64,000 bases of DNA from Larsenimonas suaedae (GTDB lineage Bacteria; Pseudomonadota; Gammaproteobacteria; Pseudomonadales; Halomonadaceae), in NCBI RefSeq assembly GCF_023712105.1, contig NZ_JAMLJI010000002.1, positions 124,001 to 188,000 on the forward strand, written 5' to 3'. Below, piece by piece: positions 8,703 to 17,952 of this stretch. Within the stretch, counting starts at the first letter, position 1; every line of letters starts with the position of its first letter. The position numbers and the translations under genes were made by a program. The notes beneath the pieces are model-generated. The model did no database searches, was not told where the DNA came from, and was given only the letters and a program-made list of their open reading frames with translations.

Positions 8703-9680
8703 ATGGCACACGCAGTGAGAGTGTTCGAGACCGAGCCTCGGGTCCGGCTCGAGCACATGGATGACCCGGTGCCCGGCCAGGGTCAGGTCGTTGTCGACAT
8801 CGAGTATTCCGCGCTGAACTACAAGGACGCGCTCGCGCTGACCGGCCGGGGCAAGATCATCAGAGCCTACCCCCTGACGCCGGGCGTGGACGCCGCGGGC
8901 GTCGTGGCAGATTCCCGGGATGAGCGCTACCGCGCAGGCGATCGCGTGATCATGACAGGTTGGGGCGTGGGCGAGCGCACCGACGGCGGCTTTACCACTC
9001 GCCAATGCTTTGACGCTGATACCCTCGTGCTCTGCCCGGACAATCTGGCCGCGAAGGACGCCATGATCGCCGGCACCGCCGGATTGACCGCCATGCTTGC
9101 GCTGATGAAGCTTGAAACCCTTCAACAAAGCCCCGCCGCCGGGCCGCTGCTGGTAACTGGCGCGACCGGCGGGGTGGGCCAATGGGCCGTGACGCTTCTG
9201 TCGGCAGCGGGCTTCGAGGTGCACGCGCTGACCGGCAAACCCGATCAGGCCGAGCACCTCAAGACACTCGGCGCCCACGAGATCGTTGACCGCCACGCCT
9301 TCACGGAAAACGTTCGCCCGCTCGACAAGGCCTGCTACGCCGGCGGCGTGGATACGGTCGGAAGCGCTGTTCTGGCCGCGCTTTTGTCTCGCACCTTCGA
9401 TTACGGCAACGTGGCCGCGGTCGGGCTCGCCGGCGGCATGGACCTCCACACCTCGGTGGCGCCGTTTATCCTCCGGGGCGTCTCGCTTCTTGGCATAGAA
9501 AGCGTCCGCGCCCCTTTTGAGCAGCGACAGGAGGCGTGGCAGCGCCTTGCAGGGCTTGGCGCCGGGGCGACAGCGCCGCTGCTTTCCGGTGTCATCGGGT
9601 TCGAGTCGCTCGAAACCACGGCCAGATCAATGATCGACGGCACCACCGCCGGGCGCTATCTGGTCGACCCTGCGAAATAA
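8703..9680 (+). CDS. acuI: YhdH/AcuI family NADPH-dependent acryloyl-CoA reductase
   Basis: A 325-residue zinc-free medium-chain reductase. It has the family segment YSALNYKDALALTGRGKI, then TPGVDAAGVV and the nucleotide-binding glycine motif LLVTGATGGVGQWA near residue 150. AcuI reduces acryloyl-CoA to propionyl-CoA and protects cells from acrylate; it is common in marine bacteria meeting DMSP. AGGAGGT lies just before ATG 8703, which rules out the upstream in-frame start. No other DMSP genes are adjacent, so a general reactive-enoyl detoxification role is as likely. Confidence 0.88.
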   Translation: MAHAVRVFETEPRVRLEHMDDPVPGQGQVVVDIEYSALNYKDALALTGRGKIIRAYPLTPGVDAAGVVADSRDERYRAGDRVIMTGWGVGERTDGGFTTRQCFDADTLVLCPDNLAAKDAMIAGTAGLTAMLALMKLETLQQSPAAGPLLVTGATGGVGQWAVTLLSAAGFEVHALTGKPDQAEHLKTLGAHEIVDRHAFTENVRPLDKACYAGGVDTVGSAVLAALLSRTFDYGNVAAVGLAGGMDLHTSVAPFILRGVSLLGIESVRAPFEQRQEAWQRLAGLGAGATAPLLSGVIGFESLETTARSMIDGTTAGRYLVDPAK

Positions 9681-9689
9681 GCCATGCAT

Positions 9690-9723
9690 AAAAAAACGCG
9701 CGCCGAGTTGGCGCGCGTTTTTG
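9690..9723. terminator. Bidirectional terminator (acuI / universal stress protein)
   Basis: Ten-base perfect arms AACGCGCGCC and GGCGCGCGTT around GAGTT, with A and T runs on either side. It lies between the convergent acuI and usp genes and serves both. Confidence 0.9.
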
Positions 9724-9742
9724 TTTCACACGTTCGCGGGGC

Positions 9743-10603
9743 TCAGCGAAGCACCAGTAGCGGAATCTTGGTGCGCTGAATCATCGCGGTGGTGGTGCTG
9801 CCGACCAGCAGATGACGAATGCGCGAGTGCCCATACGCCCCCATGATCGTCATATCGATGTCGTTTTCCTCGATGTAGTCATACAGCACGCTTTCCACAT
9901 CGTCGCCGTCGCGCACCGCGCAGACCGCGTCAATGCCTGCGTCACTCAACACACCTTCCACCCAGGGCAGGCCCTTGCGCGAGGCATCTGAGTCGCTGCC
10001 GACCGCCACTGCGTGCACCGTGGTGCCACGAAACAGCGGGCTGGCCGCCAGGCGCTCAATGCCCTTGCGGGTCGAGGCGCTGTTATCGAAGGCGAACAAC
10101 ACCCGCTCAGGCGCCTTGAATGCCTCACCGGCGGCAATCAATACAGGCTTGTGCACCGATCGCAGCACCCGCTCAAGGTTCGAGCCCAGGTGGCCGCTGG
10201 CGCCGTGGGCAGTTTCGCCGCGCTTGCCGACCACGAACAGCCGAACGCTGCCCTCGAGGTCTTCAAGGGTCGAAACCAGATCGCCATGGCGCTGCAGCGA
10301 TTCAGCGGTATCAACACCATCCTCGGACGCCCGCGCAGACGCGGCCTTGAGCATCAGCTTGCCATTTTCCCGCGCGATGCGGGCCCGCTCCTGATCGAGC
10401 GACACCATGCTTTCGAGCATGTGCTCGCGGGTGCCAAGGCCGATGTTGCCGGAGCGGTCGGCTTCTTCCGGGTAGAGCTTTCGATCCAGCACGTGGAGAA
10501 AGGTCAACGGCGCGCCGAGTGTGAGACTTGCCCAGCTGGCGTAGTCACAGACCAGCTCGCCGAACCGGGACGCATCGATACAGGCCAGAATACGTTCACT
10601 CAT
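9743..10603 (-). CDS. Tandem universal stress protein
   Basis: A 286-residue protein with two Usp domains (about 1-145 and 150-286). The first starts [14 protein letters not shown] and the second [14 protein letters not shown]; the C-terminal domain ends in the ATP-binding-type loop [18 protein letters not shown], so at least the second domain may bind nucleotide. GGGGGAG precedes ATG 10603. It follows the SulP transporter gene by 18 bp on the same strand, forming a two-gene operon; coupling of a Usp to a SulP anion transporter is common and suggests regulation of transport, by inference. Confidence 0.9.
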   Translation of the reverse strand: MSERILACIDASRFGELVCDYASWASLTLGAPLTFLHVLDRKLYPEEADRSGNIGLGTREHMLESMVSLDQERARIARENGKLMLKAASARASEDGVDTAESLQRHGDLVSTLEDLEGSVRLFVVGKRGETAHGASGHLGSNLERVLRSVHKPVLIAAGEAFKAPERVLFAFDNSASTRKGIERLAASPLFRGTTVHAVAVGSDSDASRKGLPWVEGVLSDAGIDAVCAVRDGDDVESVLYDYIEENDIDMTIMGAYGHSRIRHLLVGSTTTAMIQRTKIPLLVLR

Positions 10604-10621
10604 CGCTTGTTCTCCCCCACT

Positions 10622-12121
10622 TCAGTGTTCAATCGGCTTATCGAGCGCATCGGGCTTGTCATGCACCCCATGGCGGTCGACCAGGGTCTGGCTGGCCTCG
10701 TTGAGGCCATGCACCTCAACCTCGCAGCCTTCTCGCCGGAACTTGATGACGACGCGGTCGAGCGCATCCACGGCCGTGATGTCCCAGAAATGCGCATGGC
10801 TTACGTCAATATGAACATGGGCCAGCGATTCCTTAAAGTCGAACGCATTGGTAAACGCTTCAGTCGAGGCAAAGAAAACCTGGCCGCGCACGTCGTAGCG
10901 CCGTGTTTCGCCGTCCTCATCAAGGGTCGAGGTGATGCGCAGGTAGTGCGCGATCTTGTTGGCGAAGAAAATCGCCGCGATCAGCGTACCGGTCACCACA
11001 CCGATGGCGAGATTGTGGGTATAGAGCACGACCGCAACAGTTGCGAGCATGACGATGTTGGTGGTCATCGGTTTCTTGGGCAGCTCCCGGATCGAACCCC
11101 AGTCAAAGGTACCGATCGAGACCATGATCATGACCGCGGCCAGCGCCGACATCGGAATGAGCGCCACCCAGTCGCCGAGAAAGACCACCATGATCAAAAG
11201 CCCGACACCGGCCACCATGGTCGACAGCCGAGTACGCCCACCGGATTTCACATTGATCACTGTCTGGCCGATCATGCCGCACCCGGCCATGCCGCCGATG
11301 AAGCCAGTGGCGACGTTGGCGATACCCTGTCCACGGCACTCCTTGTTCTTGTCGCTGCCGGTATCGGTCAGATCATCAACGATGGTGGCCGTCATCATCG
11401 ATTCCATCAGGCCCACCACCGCAAGCGAGAGCGAGTATGGCAGGATGATCATGAGCGTCTCGAGCGTGAACGGCACGTCCGGCATCAGAAAGGTCGGCAG
11501 GCTGTCGGGCAACTCGCCCAGCCGCCCGACCGTTCGAAAGCTCTCGTTGGCCTCTATTCCGAACATCAGTGCCACCGCCGTCATCACCACAATGCACACC
11601 ATCGGCGAGGGAATGGCCTTGCCGATGACCGGCACATAGGGGAAGAGGTAGATGATCGCAAGGCCACCGGCACAGATCCACCAGACCGCATCGGGCTGAC
11701 CGAAAAGCTCCGGCAACTGCGCCATGAAGATCATGATGGCGAGCGCGTTAACAAACCCGGTCACTACCGAGCGCGGCACGAAACGCATCCAGCGTCCGAG
11801 CTTCATGTACCCGAACACGATCTGGATCAGACCGGTCAGGATCGTTGCCGCCAACAGGTAATCCAGGCCGTGGTCCTTGACCAGGCTGGTGATGACCAGC
11901 GCCATGGCACCGGTTGCGGCGGAGATCATGGCCGGCCGGCCGCCGGCCAGCGAAATGACGAACGCCATCGAGAACGAGGCATAAAGCCCCACGGCCGGAT
12001 CGACCCCCGCGATGATCGAAAATGCGATCGCTTCGGGAATCAGTGCAAGCGCCACGACCAGTCCGGAGAGGACATCGTTGCGCACATTGGAAAACCAGTG
12101 CTGCCTTAATGAGCCAATCAT
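10622..12121 (-). CDS. SulP family anion transporter with C-terminal STAS domain
   Basis: About 499 residues. The N-terminal motif [18 protein letters not shown] followed by [15 protein letters not shown] is typical of SulP transporters; roughly 11-12 hydrophobic segments follow, and the last ~100 residues form a STAS domain ([20 protein letters not shown]). The family carries sulfate, bicarbonate or dicarboxylates; the sequence alone does not settle the substrate. I prefer ATG 12121, with GGAAAG upstream, over a GTG at 12157 that has none and abuts a palindrome. Operon partner is the tandem universal stress protein. Confidence 0.88.
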   Translation of the reverse strand: MIGSLRQHWFSNVRNDVLSGLVVALALIPEAIAFSIIAGVDPAVGLYASFSMAFVISLAGGRPAMISAATGAMALVITSLVKDHGLDYLLAATILTGLIQIVFGYMKLGRWMRFVPRSVVTGFVNALAIMIFMAQLPELFGQPDAVWWICAGGLAIIYLFPYVPVIGKAIPSPMVCIVVMTAVALMFGIEANESFRTVGRLGELPDSLPTFLMPDVPFTLETLMIILPYSLSLAVVGLMESMMTATIVDDLTDTGSDKNKECRGQGIANVATGFIGGMAGCGMIGQTVINVKSGGRTRLSTMVAGVGLLIMVVFLGDWVALIPMSALAAVMIMVSIGTFDWGSIRELPKKPMTTNIVMLATVAVVLYTHNLAIGVVTGTLIAAIFFANKIAHYLRITSTLDEDGETRRYDVRGQVFFASTEAFTNAFDFKESLAHVHIDVSHAHFWDITAVDALDRVVIKFRREGCEVEVHGLNEASQTLVDRHGVHDKPDALDKPIEH

Positions 12122-12597
12122 TCGTTCTTTCCACGTCTTTATAGTTGAGGTCGACACGTGTCTGACGCGCGCGTCACCAGCGAGCCGGTTCAGCCTGTCA
12201 GAGCAACATTGTCGTTTTATGCATAATCGGTTACGTCACTCATGGGCGGGCGCCAGGAGTGACAAGCGCAGGCGCGCTTATCCCGGGGGGTGGGACGCGA
12301 TACTAGGGCGGCACGATCTGCCCTGTCGCTTTACTGGAAGATGTCGAGAGCATCGAAGTCTGCCTTTCGGTCGTCGGACAAGAGAAAGCTCGGCTTTCGA
12401 AACGAGGCCAAGTCTAACAATCTCATCCCGCGAGTGCACTTCCGAGCGTGTTTTAACGTCACTCACCGGCTTTCGATGCCATCACGACCGGCCCGGTCTC
12501 AGAATCCAGGCCTGAAAAAAACGCGCCCGGCAGGCGCGTTTATCATCGATGAACATCACATGCATGTACTGATAAGCCCTGGAGAGTCTCGCGTCAC
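12122..12597. promoter_or_regulatory. Non-coding stretch upstream of the SulP gene
   Basis: No convincing gene is seen in these 476 bp. It should contain the SulP-usp promoter. A perfect 14-bp palindrome TGACGCGCGCGTCA lies at 12163-12176, and a terminator of the Yip1-family gene lies at 12514-12543. Short frames on both strands have no ribosome site and no recognisable product. Confidence 0.5.
12514..12543 (-). terminator. Terminator downstream of Yip1-family gene
   Basis: Arms AAACGCGCC and GGCGCGTTT around CGGCA; on the minus strand the hairpin is followed by a T run. It lies about 55 bp past the stop of the upstream leftward gene. Confidence 0.85.
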
Positions 12598-13191
12598 TTA
12601 CCCAACGATCATGGCACCATAGCCCCACAGCACCACCGTAATGGCAAGCAGCGCCTCGAGCACCAGCACACCAATCGCCATGGTGGTACTGAATACCAGC
12701 ATGCTTTCCTTGCGGGTAATGTTGAAAAACGCCGGTAACCCGACGTAAAGAAGATAGGCGGTGTAGCAAAGCCCGACGACGATCGCCAGCGAGCAGAGCC
12801 AGACCAGCGGATACAGCGCCACGATGCCGCTTAGAAACATTGGCGTGCCGACGTAGCCCGCGAACGTGATACACCGGTTACGGCTGGGGCGGCTTGGAAA
12901 GCGGCGGGCGCTCCAGTGAAGCACCGTCCCCACCAGGGCGACAGCGCCCAGAATGGCCAGATAGAACACGATGGCAAGCGTTAGCGCCGTCGTGAATTCA
13001 AGCGGAACATAGCGTCCCTCGCCAAAATGCCACCCGAAGGTGGTCGTGCCAATGAACGCGCACACCACCGGCACCAGCGCCAGGAGCAGAACGTGGTGGG
13101 CGTAGAGCTCTACCACCGATTCGCCCTCATGCTCGATCTGGCGCCACTCTCGGTTCGGATGGGCCAACAGCCCCCATACGTGATGAATCAT
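12598..13191 (-). CDS. Yip1/DUF1282 family integral membrane protein
   Basis: A 197-residue protein starting MIHHVWGLLAHPNREW, the usual cytoplasmic lead-in of bacterial Yip1-domain (DUF1282) proteins, followed by five hydrophobic helices separated by short loops. Biochemical function of the bacterial family is not established. AGGAGGT lies eight bases before ATG 13191, fixing the start. It is transcribed alone and ends at its own terminator. Confidence 0.85.
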   Translation of the reverse strand: MIHHVWGLLAHPNREWRQIEHEGESVVELYAHHVLLLALVPVVCAFIGTTTFGWHFGEGRYVPLEFTTALTLAIVFYLAILGAVALVGTVLHWSARRFPSRPSRNRCITFAGYVGTPMFLSGIVALYPLVWLCSLAIVVGLCYTAYLLYVGLPAFFNITRKESMLVFSTTMAIGVLVLEALLAITVVLWGYGAMIVG

Positions 13192-13385
13192 GAGACACCT
13201 CCTAGGAAGCCGACGGTCGCACATCGGCAGAATCCAGCGATGGTCTTCACTTCATCCTTCGCGACCTTCACCTCGAAGTATAGAAACACGCAGGCCGTTG
13301 TCAGCAGTGAATGTCTCAAACTTGCGTATTAGCAAAGGGCTGAGAGCTGAAGATCGGGTGCCACAGACGGACACCCGCGTTCGAA

Positions 13386-14213
13386 TCAGTCCTCAAATAG
13401 CGCCCGGCGCGCCGCCTCCCAGCTTGCCTGGTCCGGCGCGCACAAGAGCCCTCCGGTGCGCTGGGATGGCCGGTACGGCGTGCCATCCAGGTGCGCACTA
13501 AAGCCGCCCGCTTCCTGGTGCAACAGCCAGCCCGCAGCGTGATCCCAGGGCATCAGCTTGTTGTAGAACAGCACATGGCTGAACCCCTGCGCGGCCTGGC
13601 GATAGTCGTGCGCGGCGCAGCGAAGCAGCTGAACCATACCGAACCTTGAGAACCGGCCGTTGACCTGGCTGCGCTGCGGCTCCGAAAGCGAGCCGGTCGA
13701 GAGAAAGCCCACCATCTGATCGACCGGCCCAGGCTCGGCCACCTTAAGCGCTCGCGTACTGCCGTCCTGGTACTCGAGCCACGCGCCCTCGCCCTTCACG
13801 GCGTAGGCGATGTCGTTGCAGATCGGGTCAAGGATCGCGCTTGCCACCACTTCCCCGAACTGCGTGACCGCCGCCATGACCCCGAACAACGGCAGGTCGG
13901 AGGCGAAATTCTTGGTGCCATCGATCGGGTCGACAATCACCGCAAGCGCCGCCTCATCGATGCGCTCGAGCAGGGTTTCATCCTTCGCGGTGGCCTCTTC
14001 CCCAATCACGATGGCCTCAGGAAAGCGCGCGCGCACCTCGCTGGTGATCATCCGCTCGGCCGCCTCGTCGCCTTCGGTCACCAGATCGAACAGTGAGCTT
14101 TTCTCTCTGATCTGATCGGCCTTGAGGCTTCGAAAACGCGGCATGATCTCTTCCGTCGCCGCACGCTTGAGGATTGCACCCACCGCGCGTATGTCTGTCG
14201 TGTCGAACGTCAT
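13386..14213 (-). CDS. Inositol monophosphatase family phosphatase
   Basis: A 275-residue Mg-dependent phosphatase. Metal-binding motifs are present: GEEA at 71-74, DPIDGTKNF at 95-103 and PWDHAAG near 222, with the intervening alpha-beta-alpha fold expected of the family. The family includes inositol-1-phosphatases, histidinol-phosphatases and 3'(2'),5'-bisphosphate nucleotidases; no nearby gene points to one of these, so the substrate is left open. AGGGAGAGG precedes ATG 14213. Confidence 0.9.
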   Translation of the reverse strand: MTFDTTDIRAVGAILKRAATEEIMPRFRSLKADQIREKSSLFDLVTEGDEAAERMITSEVRARFPEAIVIGEEATAKDETLLERIDEAALAVIVDPIDGTKNFASDLPLFGVMAAVTQFGEVVASAILDPICNDIAYAVKGEGAWLEYQDGSTRALKVAEPGPVDQMVGFLSTGSLSEPQRSQVNGRFSRFGMVQLLRCAAHDYRQAAQGFSHVLFYNKLMPWDHAAGWLLHQEAGGFSAHLDGTPYRPSQRTGGLLCAPDQASWEAARRALFED

Positions 14214-14482
14214 GCACCTCTCCCTGAAATGAGTCTACCGGCCCGGAAACGCCTCACCGGACACGCCCCGCCACTATAACAGGCCCACCCGGATAAAAGG
14301 CCCGCCCGGCGTGACCATCGACCGCCGTGCCCTGACAGCGCCCACGGCGCATCCCTATGATCGACCGGTGAAACCCACTATTCTCTCGTCCGGTATCCGT
14401 CGAACGTATGAGTTGCTGCCCATCGTTGGCCGTGACGTACGCTGGTCCTGTTTTCACCGTAACCGCTGGAGAGTCGTTTACT

Positions 14483-15331
14483 ATGGATATGAACATCGAT
14501 GCGCTGTGGGAGCTTGTGCAGTACAAGGGCAGCGTGATCGCCCTTAACCTTGCCTACGCGCTGATCATTCTGGTCGTGGGGCTGTGGCTTGCCAAATGGC
14601 TCAGAAGCCTGATCACCAAGGCCCTGACGCGCGCCAACGCCGACCCGCTTCTGGTCAAGTTCGGCACCAACGTCGCCTACGCCGCGCTTGTGGTGTTCGT
14701 GGCACTCGCCGCCATCGGCAAGCTCGGCATTCAAACCACCTCGTTCGTTGCGGTCATCGGTGCGGCGGGGCTTGCCATTGGCCTTGCGCTTCAGGGCTCG
14801 CTTTCGAATTTCGCCGCCGGCGTGCTGGTCATCATCTTTCGCCCCTACAAGATTGGCGATTACATCGAGGGTGGCGGCGTTGCCGGCACCGTCATCGACG
14901 TGCAGATCTTCACCACCGAGCTCAAGACCGGTGACAACCGCAAGATCATCGTGCCCAACAGCAAGATGACCAGCGGCGCGATCACCAACGTCTCGGCGTT
15001 CGAGACCCGCCGGGTCGATCTGGTCGCAAGCGTCAGCTACGACGACGACATCGACACCGTGCGCCGGCTGCTCGAAGAGGTGGTCGCCGCCGACCCGCGC
15101 GTGCTTCCAGAGCCTGCCACCAACATTCGCATGAACGCCCTGAACGACTCGACCGTCGACTGGATCGTGCGCCCGTGGGTCAAGGCAGGCGATTACTGGA
15201 GCGTGTACTGGGAAATGACCGAGGCGATCAAGCGCCGCTTCGACGCCGAAGGCATCACCATCCCCTTCCCTCAGCGCGACGTCCACCTCTACCACCACGA
15301 TCGGCCGGCCGACTCGACCACCACGCCCTGA
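14483..15331 (+). CDS. mscS: Small-conductance mechanosensitive channel MscS
   Basis: A 282-residue protein, near the 286 of E. coli MscS. Three transmembrane helices are seen; the pore helix TM3 carries GAAGLAIGLALQGSLSNFA, the Gly/Ala packing pattern of the gate, followed by the beta domain (FRPYKIGDYIEG) and the C-terminal cage. It releases solutes during hypo-osmotic shock. GGAGAG precedes ATG 14483; a longer frame upstream lacks one. A second, larger MscS relative lies at 26717-28240. Confidence 0.95.
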   Translation: MDMNIDALWELVQYKGSVIALNLAYALIILVVGLWLAKWLRSLITKALTRANADPLLVKFGTNVAYAALVVFVALAAIGKLGIQTTSFVAVIGAAGLAIGLALQGSLSNFAAGVLVIIFRPYKIGDYIEGGGVAGTVIDVQIFTTELKTGDNRKIIVPNSKMTSGAITNVSAFETRRVDLVASVSYDDDIDTVRRLLEEVVAADPRVLPEPATNIRMNALNDSTVDWIVRPWVKAGDYWSVYWEMTEAIKRRFDAEGITIPFPQRDVHLYHHDRPADSTTTP

Positions 15332-15361
15332 GCGACTCGTGCGCCGGGCGACAGCCACGCC

Positions 15362-15393
15362 ATAAAAAAACCGGCCCAACGGGGCCGGTTTTC
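15362..15393. terminator. Bidirectional terminator after mscS
   Basis: Arms AACCGGCCC and GGGCCGGTT with A and T runs on either side, between mscS (rightward) and a small leftward membrane gene. Confidence 0.88.
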
Positions 15394-15410
15394 AGCAGAA
15401 ACACACGCGC

Positions 15411-15614
15411 TTATCGGTTCTGTTTCTGGGGTTCGCCGCGGTTGGACTGCTGCATCTGTTGCTCGCGTTGGCGCTTGTTTTTCTTCTTGTTGCGAAACAC
15501 CAGATACAACGTGCCAGCGATGGCCGAAAAAAGCAGGATGTAGGCGAACACCAGCCCGCCCTGCAGGAACCAGTGGTAGGTGTCGTAATTGGCAACCGCG
15601 TCGTTATGGTTCAT
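15411..15614 (-). CDS. Small membrane protein with basic tail
   Basis: 67 residues. An aromatic N-terminal stretch ([11 protein letters not shown]) leads into one transmembrane helix of about 20 residues and then a very basic segment [17 protein letters not shown], so the tail should face the cytoplasm. AGGAGCGAG upstream of ATG 15614 fixes the start. No family is recognised; size and topology resemble small stress-induced membrane proteins. It is followed by the bidirectional terminator shared with mscS. Confidence 0.7.
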   Translation of the reverse strand: MNHNDAVANYDTYHWFLQGGLVFAYILLFSAIAGTLYLVFRNKKKNKRQREQQMQQSNRGEPQKQNR

Positions 15615-15751
15615 CACTCGCTCCTGATTGACTCGCAAATACCATCCGGAAAGGCGCAGTCTAAATCAGCCCCGCTTCGACTTCGACGCCCTGCGACCTT
15701 ATACCCGAGCGCACGGGTACGCCTTCAGCTTTTTTAAAGGCTCACGCGCCG

Positions 15752-16555
15752 CTATGACCCATTTGGCAGCGGGTGAGAGGAGCGGTAATCGATCTCGCTG
15801 ATTTCCCCGCGCAAAAACGCAAGCAGACGCTCATCGGCCTGTTCGTCCTTGGCGATCGCATCGAGCCGGTAACGGATGACCAGCCGCGAACGCTGATGAT
15901 TGAACAGCCCACCGACCAGAAAAAACCCGCTGCCGATCAAAAACAGCCAGGCCAGAAACGCAAGCGTCTGGGCTTTCGCTGCCGGGCTTTCGAACTCCCA
16001 TAGATACGGAATGGACGCCACCACAAAGAGCCCCGAGCCCACCACGAACATCACCGCAGTCAGGTTCATCAGCTGAAGCGTCATCAAGGAAGAGGCTCTG
16101 ATCACCATCATGACGTTGACGCTTGCCCCGATCACGAACAGCGCCGAGCCGACCACAAAGGTCCAGGCACCGATCTTGACCCAATCGATCCACGACAGAA
16201 ACAAAAGGCTACCCACCGTGAACAGAATCGTTCCGAGCAAATACGCCCAGATTGCCACCACCTCGAGCGTCCGGCTCGGCGACAGCTTCTGCTTGGGCCA
16301 GAACCGGTGGACCTCCACCATGTCGTGCAAAAGCACGATCAGATACACCAGCGACCCCACGAAAAACAGCCACGCCCCGATGTCCTTCAAATGCTCGAGG
16401 GAGGGAAAGAAGAACACGCTGCCCACCATGAACAGCACCCCGCCCAGCTCGTACAACAGCGCATTGGCGAACTCCCATCGCACGTCGATCGAACGTTGAC
16501 GCTTGGTCGAGCCGACCGAAGCGAGCCGGGGGCGATTGGTAAAGAGGTGAGGCAT
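15752..16555 (-). CDS. YrhK-repeat membrane protein
   Basis: A 267-residue protein made of repeated pairs of helices. Each unit reads as a hydrophobic span rich in GS..F/LF followed by a short loop (LGGVLFMVGSVFFF, LLGTILFTVGSLLFL, MFVVGSGLFVVASI, LIGSGFFLVGGLF), the pattern of YrhK domains. About eight helices in total, with a charged C-terminal cytoplasmic tail. Function of YrhK proteins is unknown. The ATG at 16555 has no clear ribosome site, so a later start is possible. Confidence 0.75.
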   Translation of the reverse strand: MPHLFTNRPRLASVGSTKRQRSIDVRWEFANALLYELGGVLFMVGSVFFFPSLEHLKDIGAWLFFVGSLVYLIVLLHDMVEVHRFWPKQKLSPSRTLEVVAIWAYLLGTILFTVGSLLFLSWIDWVKIGAWTFVVGSALFVIGASVNVMMVIRASSLMTLQLMNLTAVMFVVGSGLFVVASIPYLWEFESPAAKAQTLAFLAWLFLIGSGFFLVGGLFNHQRSRLVIRYRLDAIAKDEQADERLLAFLRGEISEIDYRSSHPLPNGS

Positions 16556-16626
16556 CGAAATGGTCCATGGTCAATAAGTACGCCAAGCATGGCAAATAGT
16601 CGGGCACTCCGACAAAAAAAGCGCCC

Positions 16627-17049
16627 TCACCCCTGTGCGTGGAATGCCTGAACGGCCGCCTCGGCGACCACCTGCTCCTCGGGCTCGTCGGCGCCGCTGA
16701 CCGCGACCGCGCCCACCAGCTCGTCTTCAAGCTTCAGGGGCTCGGCACCACCGAGCGGAATCATGCCCGGCAGATCACCGATCCAGCTCTGCTCGCGGGC
16801 CTTTTCGGAAAATTCGACCATCGAGCTTTCGAACTTGCTGCACGAGACCGCCTTGCCGAGCGCCCCGTCGACGCCGCCGCTGACGCCGCCATCCATGCGC
16901 CGAAACGCCACCAGATGCCCGCCTCGGTCGACGACCGCAATCGAGACATGCACGTTCTGCTCGTCGGCAGCATCCGTTGCGGCATCGAGCACCGCCTCGG
17001 CCGCACTCAAGCTGATGGTGGGGTACGTCTGAACCACCTGGTCTGACAT
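16627..17049 (-). CDS. GlcG/HbpS family (DUF336) protein
   Basis: A 140-residue protein of the GlcG/HbpS heme-degrading-like family: PTISLSAAEAVLDAATDA, then VSIAVVDRGGHLVAFRRMDG and the C-terminal segment GMIPLGGAEPLKLEDE. Family members occur in glycolate and diol operons or bind heme; the precise role is uncertain. GGAGGAA stands before ATG 17049. A 7-bp inverted repeat about 95 bp upstream may be an operator. Confidence 0.85.
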   Translation of the reverse strand: MSDQVVQTYPTISLSAAEAVLDAATDAADEQNVHVSIAVVDRGGHLVAFRRMDGGVSGGVDGALGKAVSCSKFESSMVEFSEKAREQSWIGDLPGMIPLGGAEPLKLEDELVGAVAVSGADEPEEQVVAEAAVQAFHAQG

Positions 17050-17143
17050 GATCCGTTCCTCCGTGAACGCGATAGCACGTGACTTATTGACGGGTTCAGA
17101 CTAGTTCATCTTGCTCAATTTTCCATGAAATCAAACCGTTAGA

Positions 17144-17159
17144 CCAAACGAACGTTTGG
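17144..17159. promoter_or_regulatory. Inverted repeat, possible operator
   Basis: CCAAACG-AA-CGTTTGG, a perfect 7-bp dyad with a 2-bp centre, between the glutathione transferase stop (17197) and the GlcG/HbpS start (17049). No T run follows, so it looks more like a dimeric repressor site than a terminator. Confidence 0.45.
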
Positions 17160-17196
17160 ATTGGCGCATCTCCAGTCCCCGGCCGACCCGCCGCGA

Positions 17197-17862
17197 TCAA
17201 TAGGCGAAGGGGCCGCCACGCTCAATCGCCCGCTTCCAGCCCGGCCGCGCGCGCACGCGCTCGAGCCAGTCTGCCACTGCCGGGGCCCCCTCGATCCCCG
17301 CGCGCGACGCGGCGGCCATTACCGGAAAGCTCATTTGAACATCGGCCGCGCTCAGTGCGTTGCCGGCAAACCAGCCTGTGTGTGTGAGCGTTTTATCCCA
17401 GTAGGCGATGTGGGTCTTGATCTCGGGGGTGAGGTGCTTTTGCCGCACGCCCTCGCCCAGCAGCCGCCCGGGCAGGCGCAGAAACCACGGCACCGGCGGC
17501 TTGCCGAGCTTCGAGAAGATCAACGACATCACAAGCGGCGGCATGGCCGAGCCCTCGGCGTAATGCAGCCAATAGCGGCACTGCTCGAACGCCGGCGTTC
17601 CCGCACGCGGCATCAGCTGGTGATCGGGGTCGAAGCGGCTGCACAGGTACTCGATGATGTAGCCGGATTCACTGACCACGACGCCGTCATGCTCGATCAC
17701 CGGCGCCTTGCCGAGCGGATGCACCGCCTTGAGGGAGTCCGGCGCGCGCATCGTGACGGGGTTGCGGGAGTGACAGACAAGCTCGTACTCGAGCCCGAGT
17801 TCCTCGAGCAGCCAGAGAATGCGCTGAGAGCGCGACTGGTCGAGGTGATGCACCTTGATCAT
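17197..17862 (-). CDS. Glutathione S-transferase
   Basis: A 221-residue GST. The thioredoxin-fold N-terminal domain starts MIKVHHLDQSRSQRILWLLEE, the arrangement with the catalytic serine/arginine region of bacterial GSTs, then KAPVIEHDGVVVSESGYIIE holds the glutathione-binding E-S pair; an all-helical C-terminal domain follows. AGGAGG stands before ATG 17862. It is downstream of the arsenic operon but separated from it by a terminator hairpin, so a link with arsenic resistance is only positional. Confidence 0.92.
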   Translation of the reverse strand: MIKVHHLDQSRSQRILWLLEELGLEYELVCHSRNPVTMRAPDSLKAVHPLGKAPVIEHDGVVVSESGYIIEYLCSRFDPDHQLMPRAGTPAFEQCRYWLHYAEGSAMPPLVMSLIFSKLGKPPVPWFLRLPGRLLGEGVRQKHLTPEIKTHIAYWDKTLTHTGWFAGNALSAADVQMSFPVMAAASRAGIEGAPAVADWLERVRARPGWKRAIERGGPFAY

Positions 17863-17885
17863 GGAGCCTCCTGAATGAGCGTAAA

Positions 17886-17912
17886 AGACCGGCCACACCA
17901 CCGGGCCGGTCT
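17886..17912 (-). terminator. Terminator of the ars operon
   Basis: Perfect 9-bp arms AGACCGGCC and GGCCGGTCT with a 9-base loop, followed on the minus strand by TTTT. It lies 40 bp past the arsB stop and just upstream of the GST gene. Confidence 0.75.
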
Positions 17913-17952
17913 CTCACCATGGCTCAGACTCGCCGCCACGCCAAGCGCTGGT

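Noticed and set aside
10013-12109. A 698-codon open frame on the plus strand across the SulP and stress protein genes
   Set aside because: It is antisense to two clear genes, its product is rich in His/Arg/Asp with no domain, and there is no ribosome site. It is a GC-rich codon shadow.
12278-12622. Short frames on both strands between SulP and the Yip1-family gene
   Set aside because: No ribosome site, no hydrophobic or domain pattern, and they overlap a terminator.
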